Position numbers and translations under genes: made by a program. A DNA stretch of 45,793 nt from Thermoflexia bacterium. GTDB taxonomy: Bacteria; Chloroflexota; Anaerolineae; B4-G1. Location: contig DUEK01000031.1 of NCBI GenBank assembly GCA_011192155.1, positions 1 to 45,793 on the forward strand, written 5' to 3'. Position 1 is the first letter of the stretch; every line of letters starts with the position of its first letter. The notes under the pieces are model-generated. The model did not search any database. It saw nothing but the letters and a program-made list of their open reading frames with translations, and was not told the origin of the DNA. Below are positions 9,528 to 17,356 of the stretch, piece after piece.

Positions 9528-10724
9528 TCATCTCACGAGAGCTTGATAAACGAGCACCTCGAACTGTTCCGCGATGGGATAGTGCCCGGACGGTATGAGT
9601 TGGAGCAGCAGCATGGCGATCAACTCTTCTTGCGGGTCGATGAAAAATATAGTGCTGGCCCATCCGCCCCATCTGTACACACCCACCGATCCCAACATCC
9701 CAGACTGGGCAACGTCCATCAGCACGCGAAAGCCCAGGCCAAAGCCGTATCCGCGCATCACGTCAGGGCCCATTCCAATGGGGAGCAACCCGTCTGGCAG
9801 ATGGTTGGCCGTCATTAACTCGACCGTCTTGCGGCCCAACAATCGCACGCCATCTAATGCGCCACCGTTGAGCATCAGTTGGCAGAAGCGCATATAGTCG
9901 GACGCGGTGGAGACGAGTCCGCTGCCGCCCAGCAACACGCTCTGCGGCTTTGTAAAATCACCCGCTATCGCGGTATCGGTAGGCTCAAGGCCGTCGGAAG
10001 ACGGGCTGTATACCTCGGCCAGACGGTCGAGTTTCTCTGCGGGCACGTAAAAGTCCGTGTCCACCATGCCCAACGGCCCCAGTATCCGCTCTTGCAGGAA
10101 TGCGTCAAACGGCATCCCGGCGATCACCTGGATCAGGTAACCGATCACGTCCGTGGCCATACTATAGTGCCACACCTGCCCCGGCTGGTAGGCGAGTGGC
10201 AAGGCAGCAATGCGACGAACCATTTCAGCGGTGTCGACGCCCTCGTCGAAAAAGCCCGCCTCATCGTACAGCTTGTCAACTGGCACGCCCGTCTCCTCGA
10301 ACCCGCCATAGCTGAGCCCGGCGGTGTGCGTCAGCAAATGGCGGATGGTGATTGGGCGGTTCAGGTCGGCAAGTTCATCCTCGCCCGCCCAAACCTTGGT
10401 CTCTTTGAACTCGGGCAGAAAGCGGGAGACAGGATCGTCCAACTGGAAACGCCCCTCCTCGTACAGCATCATCAACGCCGCGCTGGTGATCGGCTTGCTC
10501 ATCGAGTAAAAGCGAAAGATCGTGTCAAACTCGACTGGCTTGCCGCTTGCAAAATCCTGCACGCCGAATTTCTCCAGGTGGACCACACTGCCGCGACGCG
10601 CCACCAACGAGACGATGCCCGCCAGCTTTTCCTGGTCAATGTAACGCTGCATCACACCGTTGATGCGCTCCAACCGGCGGGTCGAAAAGCCAAATTGTTC
10701 CGGATCGTTTACTTGTATTTGCAT
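9528..10724 (-). CDS. Serine hydrolase, class C beta-lactamase fold
   Basis: 398 residues from the ATG at 10724, which has AGAAGGAG nine bases upstream; a longer open frame exists but lacks a site. Motif 1 is SMSK (near residue 76), the Ser-x-x-Lys nucleophile/base pair. The Tyr motif is HYSMATD near 195, where YxN is usual, so the third position is Met. LLTHTAGLSYGG is the standard block following motif 1. The family includes EstB-type esterases, D-aminopeptidases and penicillin-binding-like proteins. There is no signal peptide, so a cytoplasmic esterase or peptidase is more likely than a beta-lactamase. It sits between oppF and the D-amino-acid deacylase and probably shares their substrates. 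Confidence 0.8.
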   Translation of the reverse strand: MQIQVNDPEQFGFSTRRLERINGVMQRYIDQEKLAGIVSLVARRGSVVHLEKFGVQDFASGKPVEFDTIFRFYSMSKPITSAALMMLYEEGRFQLDDPVSRFLPEFKETKVWAGEDELADLNRPITIRHLLTHTAGLSYGGFEETGVPVDKLYDEAGFFDEGVDTAEMVRRIAALPLAYQPGQVWHYSMATDVIGYLIQVIAGMPFDAFLQERILGPLGMVDTDFYVPAEKLDRLAEVYSPSSDGLEPTDTAIAGDFTKPQSVLLGGSGLVSTASDYMRFCQLMLNGGALDGVRLLGRKTVELMTANHLPDGLLPIGMGPDVMRGYGFGLGFRVLMDVAQSGMLGSVGVYRWGGWASTIFFIDPQEELIAMLLLQLIPSGHYPIAEQFEVLVYQALVR

Positions 10725-10738
10725 TGATTTTTCTCCTT

Positions 10739-11752
10739 CTAGCCAGACCGAGCCAACAAGCAGGCAACCTGGTGATTCGCATCCACACTTTCCAGTTGCG
10801 GCTCTGTCCGAGTACATTCGTCCGAAACCATCAGGCAGCGCGGGTGAAAGCGGCAGCCGGATGGCAGTTCAATGGGATTGGGCGTCTCTCCTTCGAGGAT
10901 CATGCGCTTCCGTCGCCGCCGGGGATTGGGCACGGGAATCACGGAGAGAAGCGCCTGGGTGTATGGATGTTTGGGATCGCTCAACACTGTCTTTGTCGGG
11001 CCGATCTCGACAATCTCGCCCAGGTACATCACGGCTATCCGGTCGGTAAAGTAGGCGGCCGTCGCCAGGTCGTGGGTGATGTAGAGGATAGTGATGCCGT
11101 GCTCGTCCCGCAACTGGCGCAGCAGGTTGAGTATCTCGGCCCGGATAGAGACGTCCAGCATCGAAACCGGTTCGTCGGCCACGAGCAATTGCGGGTTCAG
11201 CACCAACGCCCCGGCGATCACCAATCGCTGGCGCTGGCCGCCGGATAGCTCCTGCGGGTAACGGTCAAAAAACGTCGCGGGAGGCTTGAGGCCGGCGTCG
11301 TCCAGGGCCGCTGTGACCCGCTCGACCTTTTCCGCCTGGCTCTTGACCAGCCGGTGCACTTCCAACGGCTCGGCCACGGTCGAAAACACCGTCTGGCGGG
11401 GATTGAGGGCTTCGTAGGGGTCCTGAAAGATGACCTGCATCTGCCGCCGCAGCTTTGCCCGCCCGCGGCCCCGCGCCAACTCGGGGACGCTTTGGCCATT
11501 GAAAAATATCTCTCCCCCGGTGTGTTTAACCAACCCCAGGGCGTTCATCGCCGTGGTCGTCTTGCCGGAACCCGACTCGCCGACCAGACCCAGAATCTCG
11601 CCCTGGGCGATGGAAAGGCTGACGCCGTCCACGGCGTGGACGTAGCGTTGGGGCTTGCGCAGCAGCGCGCCCACGATGCCCCGCGAGACGGGAAAATGCG
11701 TGCGCAAGTCATTGATTTGTAAAACGATTTCACCTTGTGTGCTTTGTTCCAT
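10739..11752 (-). CDS. Oligopeptide/dipeptide ABC transporter ATPase (OppF/DppF type)
   Basis: 337 residues. Walker A GESGSGKTT, Q-loop VIFQDPYEALNPRQT, signature LSGGQRQRLVIA, Walker B LLVADEPVSMLDVS and switch His ITHDLATAAY are all present. The C-terminal oligopeptide/dipeptide extension has PLEVH and the GCRFHPRC Cys cluster. It pairs with the OppD-type ATPase immediately upstream (4-base gap, AGGAG site) to power the OppB/OppC permeases. As the window's only ATPase pair of this class, it may also serve the second permease set at 23-25 kb, which has no ATPase of its own. Confidence 0.92.
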   Translation of the reverse strand: MEQSTQGEIVLQINDLRTHFPVSRGIVGALLRKPQRYVHAVDGVSLSIAQGEILGLVGESGSGKTTTAMNALGLVKHTGGEIFFNGQSVPELARGRGRAKLRRQMQVIFQDPYEALNPRQTVFSTVAEPLEVHRLVKSQAEKVERVTAALDDAGLKPPATFFDRYPQELSGGQRQRLVIAGALVLNPQLLVADEPVSMLDVSIRAEILNLLRQLRDEHGITILYITHDLATAAYFTDRIAVMYLGEIVEIGPTKTVLSDPKHPYTQALLSVIPVPNPRRRRKRMILEGETPNPIELPSGCRFHPRCLMVSDECTRTEPQLESVDANHQVACLLARSG

Positions 11753-11756
11753 ACGA

Positions 11757-12719
11757 CTAATCTCCTACCATGTGACAGGCAACGTAATGCCCAGGCTTGA
11801 CCATCACCAACGGCGGATTTTCCACAGCGCAGATACCTTCCCTGCAATGACAGCGCGGTTCGAAACGGCATCCCGGCGGCAGCGCGTCCAGCGGCGGCGG
11901 GTGACCGGGAATGGAGGCCAGCGATGAGGCCGGACTATCCACGTCGGGAAAAGCCTGCAAAAGGCGCTGGGTGTAGGGATGGAGCGGCTCGTTATAGATC
12001 ACGTCCACGCTGGCATACTCGGCCGTCTTGCCGCCGTACATCACCAGCACATCGTCGCAGATCTCGGCCACCACGCCCAGGTTGTGGGTCACCATGACGA
12101 TGGATAGCTCTAGCTCCTTTTGTAGATTCTGCAACAGGTCCAGGATCTGGGCCTGGATCATCACGTCGAGGGCAGTGGTCGGCTCGTCAGCGATGAGAAT
12201 GTCAGGAGAGCAGGCCAACGCCATAGCGATCATCGCCCGCTGGCGCATCCCGCCGCTGTACTGGTGGGGATACTGCCGCGCCATCTCTGAGGTGATGCCC
12301 ACCAGTTCCAGCAGTTCACCGACTCGCTCGTTGGCCTCTCCCTTGTCCGTGACGGTTTTGTGGAGCAGGATCACCTCGGCGATCTGGTCGCCGACCTTGC
12401 GCACCGGGTTGAGAGCGTTCATCGCGCCCTGAAAGACGAGCGATATCTTGCTCCAGCGATACTTGCGCATCTCGCGCTCGGATACGCGCAGCAGATCGGT
12501 GTCCTGATAGCGCACCTCGCCGGAGATGATGCGCCCTTCGGCGGGCAGCAATCGCAGCAGGCCGAGCATGGTCGTGGTCTTGCCGCACCCGCTCTCGCCT
12601 ACCAACCCCAGCGAGCGTCCCTGTTCCAGGTCGAACCCCACGTCGTCCACCGCGTGCAGCACGGCGCCATCGGCGGCGAGATAGTCGATGGAGAGATTTC
12701 GCACTTGCAAGATTGTCAT
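11757..12719 (-). CDS. Oligopeptide/dipeptide ABC transporter ATPase (OppD/DppD type)
   Basis: 320 residues with Walker A GESGCGKTT, Q-loop LVFQGAMNALNPVR, signature YSGGMRQRAMIA, Walker B ILIADEPTTALDV and switch His VTHNLGVVAE. The C-terminal extension ends with GCRFEPRCHCREGIC, a Cys cluster that in OppD-type ATPases can bind an Fe-S centre or metal. Its ATG overlaps the OppC stop as TAATG, so permease and ATPase are translationally coupled. Confidence 0.92.
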   Translation of the reverse strand: MTILQVRNLSIDYLAADGAVLHAVDDVGFDLEQGRSLGLVGESGCGKTTTMLGLLRLLPAEGRIISGEVRYQDTDLLRVSEREMRKYRWSKISLVFQGAMNALNPVRKVGDQIAEVILLHKTVTDKGEANERVGELLELVGITSEMARQYPHQYSGGMRQRAMIAMALACSPDILIADEPTTALDVMIQAQILDLLQNLQKELELSIVMVTHNLGVVAEICDDVLVMYGGKTAEYASVDVIYNEPLHPYTQRLLQAFPDVDSPASSLASIPGHPPPLDALPPGCRFEPRCHCREGICAVENPPLVMVKPGHYVACHMVGD

Positions 12720-13681
12720 TATTCTGTTCTCTCCTCTACTTTTGTCTTTCCCACGCCTGTCAGCAAAGCCACCATGTTGCGCGGATCAAAGAGATGGTGG
12801 GTCTTGAGCCTCGGGTTGACGATCTCTTCCAGCGCGGTGCCGATCAGTACCAGCGATAGACTGACCAAGACGATGGCAATGCCGGGCGGGAGGAGAAACC
12901 ACCACGCCATGCGGCTGATGGCTCGCTCGAAAGCAAAGTTGAGCATCATGCCCCAACTGACGAGCGTGGGGTCGCCCAACCCCAGAAAACTGAGCGACGA
13001 TTCGGCCAGAATAGAGGTCGAGATATCCAGCACCGCCTGCGCGATGATGAGGGGAAGCACCTGGGGAAAAATATGACGCGCGATGATACGCAGGGGACTG
13101 GCGCCGATGGCGCGGGCGCGCAGAATGAACTGTCGTTCTTTGATCGAAAGCACCTGCGAGCGCACCAGCCGCGCCATATATGTCCAGTACAGCAGCGCGA
13201 TTATGAGAATGGTCTTGTCCAGCCCGCGGCCCCAGACGGAGATGATGACCAGCATCAAGGGCAGAGAGGGAATCACCAGCAAAAAGTCCACGATCCGCAT
13301 CAACAGGTTATCAACTCGTCCACCATAGTAGCCGGCCACCAGGCCAACGACAGTGCCGATGAACATTGACATGAATGAGGTGACGAATCCCACGAGCAGC
13401 GAAATACGCGCGCCGTAGATGAGTTGGCTCAACACGTCCTTGCCGACGTCGTCCCGGCCCAGCAGGTGCTCCCCATCCGGCGGGGCCAACAGGTCCTCGA
13501 ACTTTACGTCTACTGAATCATCGGGATTGTAGGGGGCCACCCAGGGGGCAAAGATAGCTATGAACACCACAGATAAGAGTATGGCCAAGCCCAGCATAGC
13601 CGACGGCTTGCGCCGAAAGGTGCCCCAGATTTGTTTAAAGTCCATTCCAGATGACGAGTAACCAGGTGGTTCCATTGTCAA
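12719..13681 (-). CDS. Peptide-type ABC transporter permease (OppC/DppC type)
   Basis: 320 residues with a cytoplasmic N-terminus, a first helix (LGLAILLSVVFIAIFAPWVAPYNP), and then the OppC_N motif followed by HLLGRDDVGKDVLSQLIYGARISL. The remaining helices form the BPD transmembrane domain. The EAA loop reads RARAIGASPLRIIARHIFPQ and contacts the ATPases. The end has the usual 'GTALEEIVNPRL' helix. It starts 5 bases after the OppB stop and ends in a TAATG overlap with the OppD-type gene. Confidence 0.92.
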   Translation of the reverse strand: MTMEPPGYSSSGMDFKQIWGTFRRKPSAMLGLAILLSVVFIAIFAPWVAPYNPDDSVDVKFEDLLAPPDGEHLLGRDDVGKDVLSQLIYGARISLLVGFVTSFMSMFIGTVVGLVAGYYGGRVDNLLMRIVDFLLVIPSLPLMLVIISVWGRGLDKTILIIALLYWTYMARLVRSQVLSIKERQFILRARAIGASPLRIIARHIFPQVLPLIIAQAVLDISTSILAESSLSFLGLGDPTLVSWGMMLNFAFERAISRMAWWFLLPPGIAIVLVSLSLVLIGTALEEIVNPRLKTHHLFDPRNMVALLTGVGKTKVEERTE

Positions 13682-13686
13682 TTCTC

Positions 13687-14892
13687 CTACTCCACTTTTA
13701 CGCGCGGGTCCAATGCCGAGTACAACAGATCGGACAAGAAATTGGCTGCGATGACGCTGATGGCAATGAGCAGGAAAGCGCCCTGGAGCACGGGAAAGTC
13801 CCGGTCGCCCACTGCATCATAGATCAGCCGTCCAACCCCCGGCCAGGAGAAAACGGTTTCCACCTGAATGGCCCCTCCGACGGTGTACCCCAGACTGAGC
13901 GTGATAAGAGTCACCATCGGCAGCATGGCGTTCTTGAGCGCGTGGTCGCGCAGAATCTGGAAGGTGTTCAACCCCTTGGCCTTGGCGGTCAGGATGTAAT
14001 CCTCGCTCAGCACCTCCACGATGCTAGAGCGCATGACCATCATGTACGAGCTGGTAAAGCCAATGCCCAGGGTGATGGTGGGGAGGATGAGGTGTTTACC
14101 CACGTCGGCCCAGTAGGCCCAGCCATCCTCCGGTTTCAGGCCCACAGTGACCATCCTGCCGGTCGGCAAGTGTCCGCTGGCCAGGATCACGAGGATAATA
14201 CCAAAGAAAAAGGTCGGGATAGACCAGGTGAACAAACCCCACAACATGATGCCGGTATCCAACCTGGAGCCGCGCCGCCACGAGGCCACGATGCCGAGCA
14301 TTATGCCTAGCACAATGGCCGTCACTTCACCGATCACCAGCAGCACCACCGTGCGCCACACGCGCTCTGCCAGCAGTTCGCTCACGGGAACCCCTCTCTG
14401 AGCAAAGGAGTCGCCCAGCTCGCCCTGGAGGAGGTTACGCATGTAGACAAAGAACTGGCTGTCGAGGGGGTTGACGCTTACCTTTACGCTCTCTGCCGGC
14501 GCCCAACCCCTTGCGGTCACGCTTCCCTCCGCATTGGATCGCGCCGCCAGTATCCACTGTCCATCCTCACTGCGCTGTTCGTAATTGAGCCGCTCGCCAG
14601 CGGAGGCTGTGTGCTCCACACTGCTTCCCGCTTCCGGCTCGGCCAGCAGCGATACCTCGGAAGCAATTACCTGGACGGTGCTGCCCTCAAAGTTGAACCA
14701 GATCGGCTTGTCTAGCCCAAACTGGGCCTTGATCCTATCGACTGCATCGTGATCCATGCGTGCATTTTGGATGAGCGCTCTGACCGGGTCGCCGGGCAGA
14801 ATACGAAAGAGAAAAAAGTTGAATATAATCACCACGATCAAGGTGATCAAGGCGTAAAAGGTTTTGCGAATCAGATAATCGCCGCGTTGCAT
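13687..14892 (-). CDS. Peptide-type ABC transporter permease (OppB/DppB type) with inserted SH3b-like domain
   Basis: 401 residues, about 70 more than usual OppB. Residue 1-32 is the first helix (LITLIVVIIFNFFLFRILPGDP). The usual GLDKPIW is reached near 60, but the expected short link to the loop before helix 2 (YMRNLLQGELGDSF, near 150) is replaced by about 75 residues (66-142) that look like a bacterial SH3 domain. The signs are VIASEVSLLAEP, GERLNY, W-I-L and GWAPAESVKV. The extra domain lies on the outer face and might bind cell wall or the binding protein. After it come five helices and the EAA loop (TAKAKGLNTFQILRDHALKN). ATG 14892 follows GAGG; a stem-loop separates it from the upstream binding-protein gene. 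Confidence 0.88.
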   Translation of the reverse strand: MQRGDYLIRKTFYALITLIVVIIFNFFLFRILPGDPVRALIQNARMDHDAVDRIKAQFGLDKPIWFNFEGSTVQVIASEVSLLAEPEAGSSVEHTASAGERLNYEQRSEDGQWILAARSNAEGSVTARGWAPAESVKVSVNPLDSQFFVYMRNLLQGELGDSFAQRGVPVSELLAERVWRTVVLLVIGEVTAIVLGIMLGIVASWRRGSRLDTGIMLWGLFTWSIPTFFFGIILVILASGHLPTGRMVTVGLKPEDGWAYWADVGKHLILPTITLGIGFTSSYMMVMRSSIVEVLSEDYILTAKAKGLNTFQILRDHALKNAMLPMVTLITLSLGYTVGGAIQVETVFSWPGVGRLIYDAVGDRDFPVLQGAFLLIAISVIAANFLSDLLYSALDPRVKVE

Positions 14893-14909
14893 AAGCGCCT
14901 CACAGACCC

Positions 14910-14943
14910 AGACCCTAAGGGTTTCAGAAAACCCTTAGGGTCT
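14910..14943 (-). terminator. Stem-loop between binding-protein and permease genes
   Basis: Perfect inverted repeat of 15 bases (AGACCCTAAGGGTTT at 14910-14924 and its complement at 14929-14943) with a very short loop. It lies 15 bases past the stop of the solute-binding-protein gene and 17 bases before the OppB-type start. No long T-run follows, so it probably acts as a partial terminator or as a 3'-end mRNA stabiliser that gives more binding protein than permease. A related hairpin lies at 40712-40745. Confidence 0.7.
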
Positions 14944-14958
14944 AGATTATTTTCTACA

Positions 14959-16656
14959 CTACTGCACAGGCTCCACTTCCATAATGGACCACTTTGTCCA
15001 GATGTTGGCAGCATCGGTCTTGAAACCGGTGAAAGCAGTGTTGTCATAAGCCTGCATACTGGGTATGTAGACCAGGACGATCCAGGGACGCGCTTCATAG
15101 ATCATCTCTTGCATTTCCCAGATGACGGCGCGCCGTTCTTCGTGATCGACAGCAGTGGCCGACTGGACGTACAGCGCATCGTAATCCTCGTTGCAGTAGC
15201 CGTTGGGGTTCCAGCCCCACTCGTAGCGCTCCTCGCACTTGAAGATCACCATGCCAAAGTCCGGGTCAATGTCCATGCCCCACTGCCACATGTTCAGGTC
15301 ATAGTCCCAGGCATAGACCAACGCGGCCTGGCTGTCATAGTCCATCAAAGTGGGCGGAGCCGAGATACCGGCCTGGGCCATCCCGTCGGAGATGATCTCC
15401 AACATACGGGCATAAGTAGCGCCTTCCGTCGCCATCAGGCGGTACTCTAGCGGTGTGCCGTCGGACCACTCGCGGATGCCATCGCCGTCGCCGTCCACGT
15501 AGCCGGCCTCATCCAGAATGCGATTGGCTTCTTCTATATTAAAGGTGACGGCTTCAATCTCGCTGTTGTGCCAGTCGCCCAGGGATGGAGCGATCATGGT
15601 TGTGCCAGGCGTACCGAGCCCGGCGTAAGCCACCTGGTTGATTGCCTCTCTGTCAATGGCATACTCGATGGCCTTGCGCACCACCGGATCCAGCAGGCTC
15701 TCGGGCTGGGTGCCATCCTCGTGAGTGTTGATGGACAACTCGTCGAGCGCGTACGCCTGCATGATTTCCACTTGGACGTTCTCCAGGTCTTGCAGGGTCG
15801 TGAGCGCGGTAGATGGGATGCCGTCTACAATGTCTACCTCGCCGGCCATCAGCGCCTGGACCATAGCATCCTCACTGGCGTATTGCTGGAAGATGATCGT
15901 GTCTACAGGCGGCTTGCCGCCCCAATAGTTCTCGTTGGCTTCGAGCAGCAGGTAGTCGTCCGCTTCGTACTCGGCCAATTTGTAGGGGCCGGTACCCGTG
16001 GCTGCGGAGAGATCGACAAATTCCGCCATGGTTTCGTAGGTATCAAACTGCCCCCAGACACTCTCCGGGACGATAAAGGCCCAGAACATCAGGTATTCCA
16101 TATTGCCCAACGGGTCGCCTGTGGTAATCTGCAAAGTGGTTGCGTCCAGGGCGACGACCTCTGTAAAGTTCCACCACAGGTACGACAGGCTATCGTTCCC
16201 CACGTTGATCATCCAGTTGAGGCTCCAGGCAACCTCTTCGGCGGTGCAGGGAGTGCCGTCGTGGAACGTCGCGCCCTCCCGTATTTTAAAGGTCCACACC
16301 AGCCCGTCGTCAGAGACCTCCCAGCTTTCGGCCAGGCCGGGCCTATAGACGCCCAGTTCACCAGTCTCGACCACCGAGTCGTAAATCAAGCGCCACATTT
16401 GCCAGCTAGTCCAGGAGACGTTGATGTTCACCGTGTCCAGGAGAAAGGTGGTGCCGATGCGCATGGTGACAGGCTCGGGTGGGGCAGGTTCGTCAGTAGG
16501 CTCTACCACGGGTTCTTCGGTAGGTTCTACCACAGGCTCTTCAGTCGCGGGCGACTCTGTCGGTTCTTCGGTCGGTGTGGTGCAACCCACCAGGCTCGTG
16601 ATGAGCATGGTCAGAGCGATCATTACGGTTAAAAGTTTCCACAGTTTGTTCTTCAT
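14959..16656 (-). CDS. Family 5 solute-binding lipoprotein (peptide/nickel type), copy 1
   Basis: 565 residues. A lipoprotein signal (hydrophobic 9-23, lipobox LVGC with Cys 25) is followed by a Glu/Pro/Thr linker made of imperfect repeats (EEPVVEPT) and the bi-lobed SBP_bac_5 fold. GLAESWEVSDDGLVWTFKIR and EGATFHDGTPCTAEEV are the family signature (about 105-140). It is membrane-anchored on the outer face and delivers ligand to the OppB/C permease encoded just downstream. The ATG follows AAAGGAG. Its leader shares a motif with the second binding-protein gene at 25-27 kb. The ligand cannot be inferred from sequence alone; peptides, acyl-amino acids or betaine-like molecules are possible. Confidence 0.93.
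   Translation of the reverse strand: MKNKLWKLLTVMIALTMLITSLVGCTTPTEEPTESPATEEPVVEPTEEPVVEPTDEPAPPEPVTMRIGTTFLLDTVNINVSWTSWQMWRLIYDSVVETGELGVYRPGLAESWEVSDDGLVWTFKIREGATFHDGTPCTAEEVAWSLNWMINVGNDSLSYLWWNFTEVVALDATTLQITTGDPLGNMEYLMFWAFIVPESVWGQFDTYETMAEFVDLSAATGTGPYKLAEYEADDYLLLEANENYWGGKPPVDTIIFQQYASEDAMVQALMAGEVDIVDGIPSTALTTLQDLENVQVEIMQAYALDELSINTHEDGTQPESLLDPVVRKAIEYAIDREAINQVAYAGLGTPGTTMIAPSLGDWHNSEIEAVTFNIEEANRILDEAGYVDGDGDGIREWSDGTPLEYRLMATEGATYARMLEIISDGMAQAGISAPPTLMDYDSQAALVYAWDYDLNMWQWGMDIDPDFGMVIFKCEERYEWGWNPNGYCNEDYDALYVQSATAVDHEERRAVIWEMQEMIYEARPWIVLVYIPSMQAYDNTAFTGFKTDAANIWTKWSIMEVEPVQ
16496..16543. repeat. Two tandem 24-bp repeats in the lipoprotein linker
   Basis: Two adjacent 24-base units (16496-16519 and 16520-16543) differ at four positions and encode the repeated octapeptide of the Glu/Pro/Val linker between lipobox and ligand-binding domain. 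Linker length probably varies between strains by slippage. Confidence 0.7.
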
Positions 16657-16677
16657 TACTTTTCTCCTTTTGCATTA

Positions 16678-16743
16678 GCAAGTGTTTGTAACGAGATTGT
16701 TCCGCATCGGATCCGAGTTCGCTATCAATCGTCACCTCCTTCC
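16678..16743 (-). promoter_or_regulatory. Paralogous leader of binding-protein gene 1
   Basis: On the minus strand an AAGGAGGTGA site (16731-16742, perfect anti-SD complement) lies about 80 bases before the real start, followed by GGAACAATCTCGTTACAAAC at 16684-16703. The same order of elements occurs before the second binding-protein gene (26938-27010). Between strong site and real gene only very short frames are open, so the site may drive a leader peptide or stabilise the message. Confidence 0.45.
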
Positions 16744-16780
16744 CTACATACGAGCTTTCGGCAAGTCTTTGAACGCTCCC

Positions 16781-16845
16781 AGCCCCCGTCCTCGGGGGCG
16801 TCTCCGGCGCAGCAGAGCCGCAAAAGTCGCCCCGGGGACGGGGCT
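16781..16845. repeat. GC-rich inverted repeat after aconitase-X small subunit
   Basis: Arms at 16781-16800 and 16828-16845 are near-perfect reverse complements, differing by single-base insertions and one transition. Each arm is also self-complementary (CCCCC and GGGGG around a short loop). The element lies 67 bases past the aconitase-X small-subunit stop and 125 bases before the binding-protein start, all on the minus strand. It may be a processing or pausing structure separating the two expression units. The remaining 16846-16912 shows nothing recognisable. Confidence 0.6.
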
Positions 16846-16912
16846 CTGAGCACTTTCCGGGAACTCTCGTTCGACAGTAATCGCGGCTACTTGAACTGAA
16901 ATGAAGCGCACC

Positions 16913-17356
16913 CTATTGGATTGTAACTGTGCCGTCCTCTCGTATCACGATCAGATCGCCGTCCCTGACAAATTTCAGGAAATCGTCGCCCAGTTGATCC
17001 ACCGTGACTATTCGTTTACCGGCCCACACATCGGCCACGATCAGTCCGCCCGCAGCCAGCGAATCGATCTGTCGAGAAAACAACATCGCTTTCGGGGCCA
17101 CGCCCATGCGGGCTATTCTATGCCACACTGCCCCGGCCGAAGTGGAACCGGTGGTCTGCGGCAGACATACGATCTTGCCGGTCAGGTTCTTGCCATAGAG
17201 TTCCCGGTTGCCACTGTCAGCGCACAGCGCCGCCTCCGCCTGGGCGTGGATGCTCGTGTAAAAGCTGGCGTAGGTGTTGAACCCGGTGCGAGTCACCAGG
17301 GCCTCGCCCTCCAGGCGGCCTGGAAGGATCGCCCTCCCGCTAAATGTTCTACTCAC
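16913..17356 (-). CDS. Aconitase X small (swivel) subunit, DUF126/AcnX_swivel
   Basis: 147 residues, the usual size of the separate swivel subunit. The pattern SRTFSGRAILPGRLEGEALV, GKNLTGKIVCLPQTTGSTSAG (phosphate/carboxylate-binding loop) and GDLIVIREDGTVTI at the end is typical. It joins the large subunit (21880-23184) to form aconitase X, whose bacterial members act as cis-3-hydroxy-L-proline dehydratases; archaeal members dehydrate phosphomevalonate. The ATG lies inside the end of the dehydrogenase gene (8-base overlap). It is unusual that the large subunit is four genes away rather than adjacent. Confidence 0.88.
   Translation of the reverse strand: MSRTFSGRAILPGRLEGEALVTRTGFNTYASFYTSIHAQAEAALCADSGNRELYGKNLTGKIVCLPQTTGSTSAGAVWHRIARMGVAPKAMLFSRQIDSLAAGGLIVADVWAGKRIVTVDQLGDDFLKFVRDGDLIVIREDGTVTIQ

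Noticed and set aside
9528-10724. Beta-lactamase resistance gene
   Set aside because: No export signal, the Tyr motif is not YxN, and the context is catabolic; an esterase or peptidase role is more likely.
15568-16632. Long plus-strand open frame opposite the first binding-protein gene
   Set aside because: It is the antisense shadow of a clear family-5 binding protein, has no family-like motif and no ribosome site. Similar shadows at 5959-6678, 9879-10727 and 19874-20533 were dropped for the same reason.
16541-16735. 64-codon frame starting at the strong ribosome site before binding-protein gene 1
   Set aside because: It overlaps the lipoprotein signal region in another frame and has no counterpart before the second binding-protein gene; kept only as part of the leader observation.
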